A stretch of DNA of 64,000 nucleotides from an uncultured Flavobacteriaceae bacterium (GTDB lineage: Bacteria > Bacteroidota > Bacteroidia > Flavobacteriales > Flavobacteriaceae). The stretch lies in contig CANMXP010000012.1 of the NCBI GenBank assembly GCA_947501845.1, forward strand, positions 1-64,000, read 5' to 3'. Under the pieces are notes generated by a model. It saw only the letters and a program-made list of their open reading frames with translations. It ran no database searches and had not been told where the DNA came from. Shown here one piece after another: positions 63,296 to 64,000 of the stretch (positions within the stretch are counted from its first letter, which is position 1; every line of letters starts with the position of its first letter). The translations under genes and the position numbers were made by a program.

Positions 63296-63947
63296 AACAT
63301 TATGCCTATACTAGGACCTAGAGTGTACCACATTTTTTCGGTATTTATAACAAGTGTTTTAGAGTTTACTTTTCTTTGCTCGTCCAAAGAAAAGTAACAA
63401 AAAAAAAGAAGCCCTTTCGGGAGGCATTTCTTCTCATGCTCGCGCCCAATGCCATTAATTTAAGAGTGAAATGTCAGTCTGAGTGCAGTCGAAGACAATA
63501 TAAAGTTTTAGTTTTAAAAGCATTTCGACTGCGCTCAATGTGACAAAACAAAATAAATTCCCTTAACTTAATGACATTGTGCTCCCGCCAGAGAAGAACC
63601 AAGCCCAAAACTTCGCGTCGCCCTGCCCCAACGTCCAGCACTGATGCTCCTGTACCTCGAAGCTTTTGTGCTTTATGCTTCCGAAAGGTCGGGGACAGTC
63701 CAATGGTCCTTTCCGTGCAATGGGCAGCGTGACTCTACCTCCCTGAATAAAAACGACTATGGGGCTGGCATAGCAATCATATAGTTATATACATTTTAGG
63801 CAAGGTTATGTCATTCCGAATGAGGAACGAAGAGGAATCTTACCCCTCTGGGATTTCTCATTTCTTTCGAAATAACAAACATCTGAGAACAAAAATTTAA
63901 TGTTATTTCATTAAAAAGTTATACAGACTGACGTTATCATAGAAAAC
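63296..63947. repeat. Tandem intergenic repeat, copy 3 (652 bases, carries an inserted element)
   Basis: Removing the 143 bases contributed by the insertion at 63447-63579 and its duplicated target leaves exactly 509 bases, the same length as copy 2. Confidence 0.8.
63447..63579. mobile_element. 133-bp MITE-like insertion inside repeat copy 3
   Basis: The element starts CAATGCCATTAATTTAAG and ends CTTAACTTAATGACATTG, an 18-base terminal inverted repeat with two mismatches. It is flanked by TGCTCGCGCC (63437-63446) and TGCTCCCGCC (63580-63589), a 10-base target-site duplication with one change. The interior has a further stem (GTGCAGTCGAAG / TTTCGACTGCGC). There is no coding potential. Confidence 0.75.
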
Positions 63948-64000
63948 AACATCCTGCCTATACTAGGACCTAGAGTGTACCACATTTTTTCGGTATTTAT
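63948..64000. repeat. Tandem intergenic repeat, copy 4, cut by the window edge
   Basis: The first 53 bases match the starts of copies 2 and 3, so the array continues beyond the window. Confidence 0.75.

Noticed and set aside
62201-64000. CRISPR array
   Set aside because: Repeat units are about 509 bases and tandem; there are no short regular repeats with unique spacers and no cas genes.

Overview
The window looks like chromosomal DNA from a marine-type Flavobacteriaceae (Bacteroidota). It is AT-rich. Several secreted proteins carry C-terminal type IX secretion (T9SS) sorting domains, a FecI/FecR sigma/anti-sigma pair is present, and a type VI secretion system of the Bacteroidota-specific subtype iii is encoded. 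The best promoter matches resemble the Bacteroidota -7 box TAnnTTTG.

Region 1 (1-8.73 kb) holds a partial ISAon1-type insertion sequence, a LytS-like sensor kinase with its LytTR response regulator, a cadherin-like surface lipoprotein, a leucine-rich-repeat T9SS protein and two unrecognised secreted proteins. It ends at a 3' fragment of a tRNA-Met gene (8733-8779) that is still followed by a terminator. This is the expected far end of an element integrated in a tRNA gene, so region 1 is probably the right-hand end of an island.

Region 2 (9.0-16.6 kb) is a two-gene unit: a 1419-residue inner-membrane/periplasmic protein ending in an OmpA peptidoglycan-binding domain, and a secreted phosphodiesterase/nucleotide-pyrophosphatase-like enzyme. 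Region 3 (16.7-25.5 kb) is a small glycan-related cluster: a membrane-tethered DNA-binding regulator, divergent from a DUF5107-TPR protein, then a GH29 fucosidase and a PL14-like lyase with a ricin-type lectin domain. No SusC/SusD pair accompanies them.

Region 4 (25.5-47.9 kb) is the T6SS-iii locus. Baseplate genes tssE, F, G and K, membrane genes tssN, tssO and a tssP candidate, sheath genes tssB/C, the ClpV ATPase (tssH), two tssD (Hcp) tubes, a VgrG spike and a PAAR-tipped effector are all here. TssQ and TssR were not recognised. Two cargo blocks stand out: a lysozyme-like 239-residue protein followed 2 nt later by a lipoprotein, and an 1127-residue PAAR/EExGH/HetC/LysM protein followed by one or two exported putative immunity proteins. 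An NlpC/P60 hydrolase lies at the divergent centre.

Region 5 (48.3-51.6 kb) is a compact operon of an LpxH-like phosphoesterase, a MurG-like glycosyltransferase and a GH1 glycosidase. Region 6 (51.6-56.9 kb) is a MarR-controlled envelope export operon (MMPL/RND pump, LolA-like protein, DUF1302-like barrel) with three copies of a palindromic candidate operator. Region 7 (57.5-62.0 kb) is a FecI/FecR pair followed by gene-less sequence, a MITE-like element and the C-terminal half of an M16 protease; it looks like an eroded transport locus. Region 8 (62.2-64.0 kb) is a tandem array of a 509-bp noncoding repeat, one copy of which is interrupted by a 133-bp element flanked by a target-site duplication. 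The array runs off the window edge.
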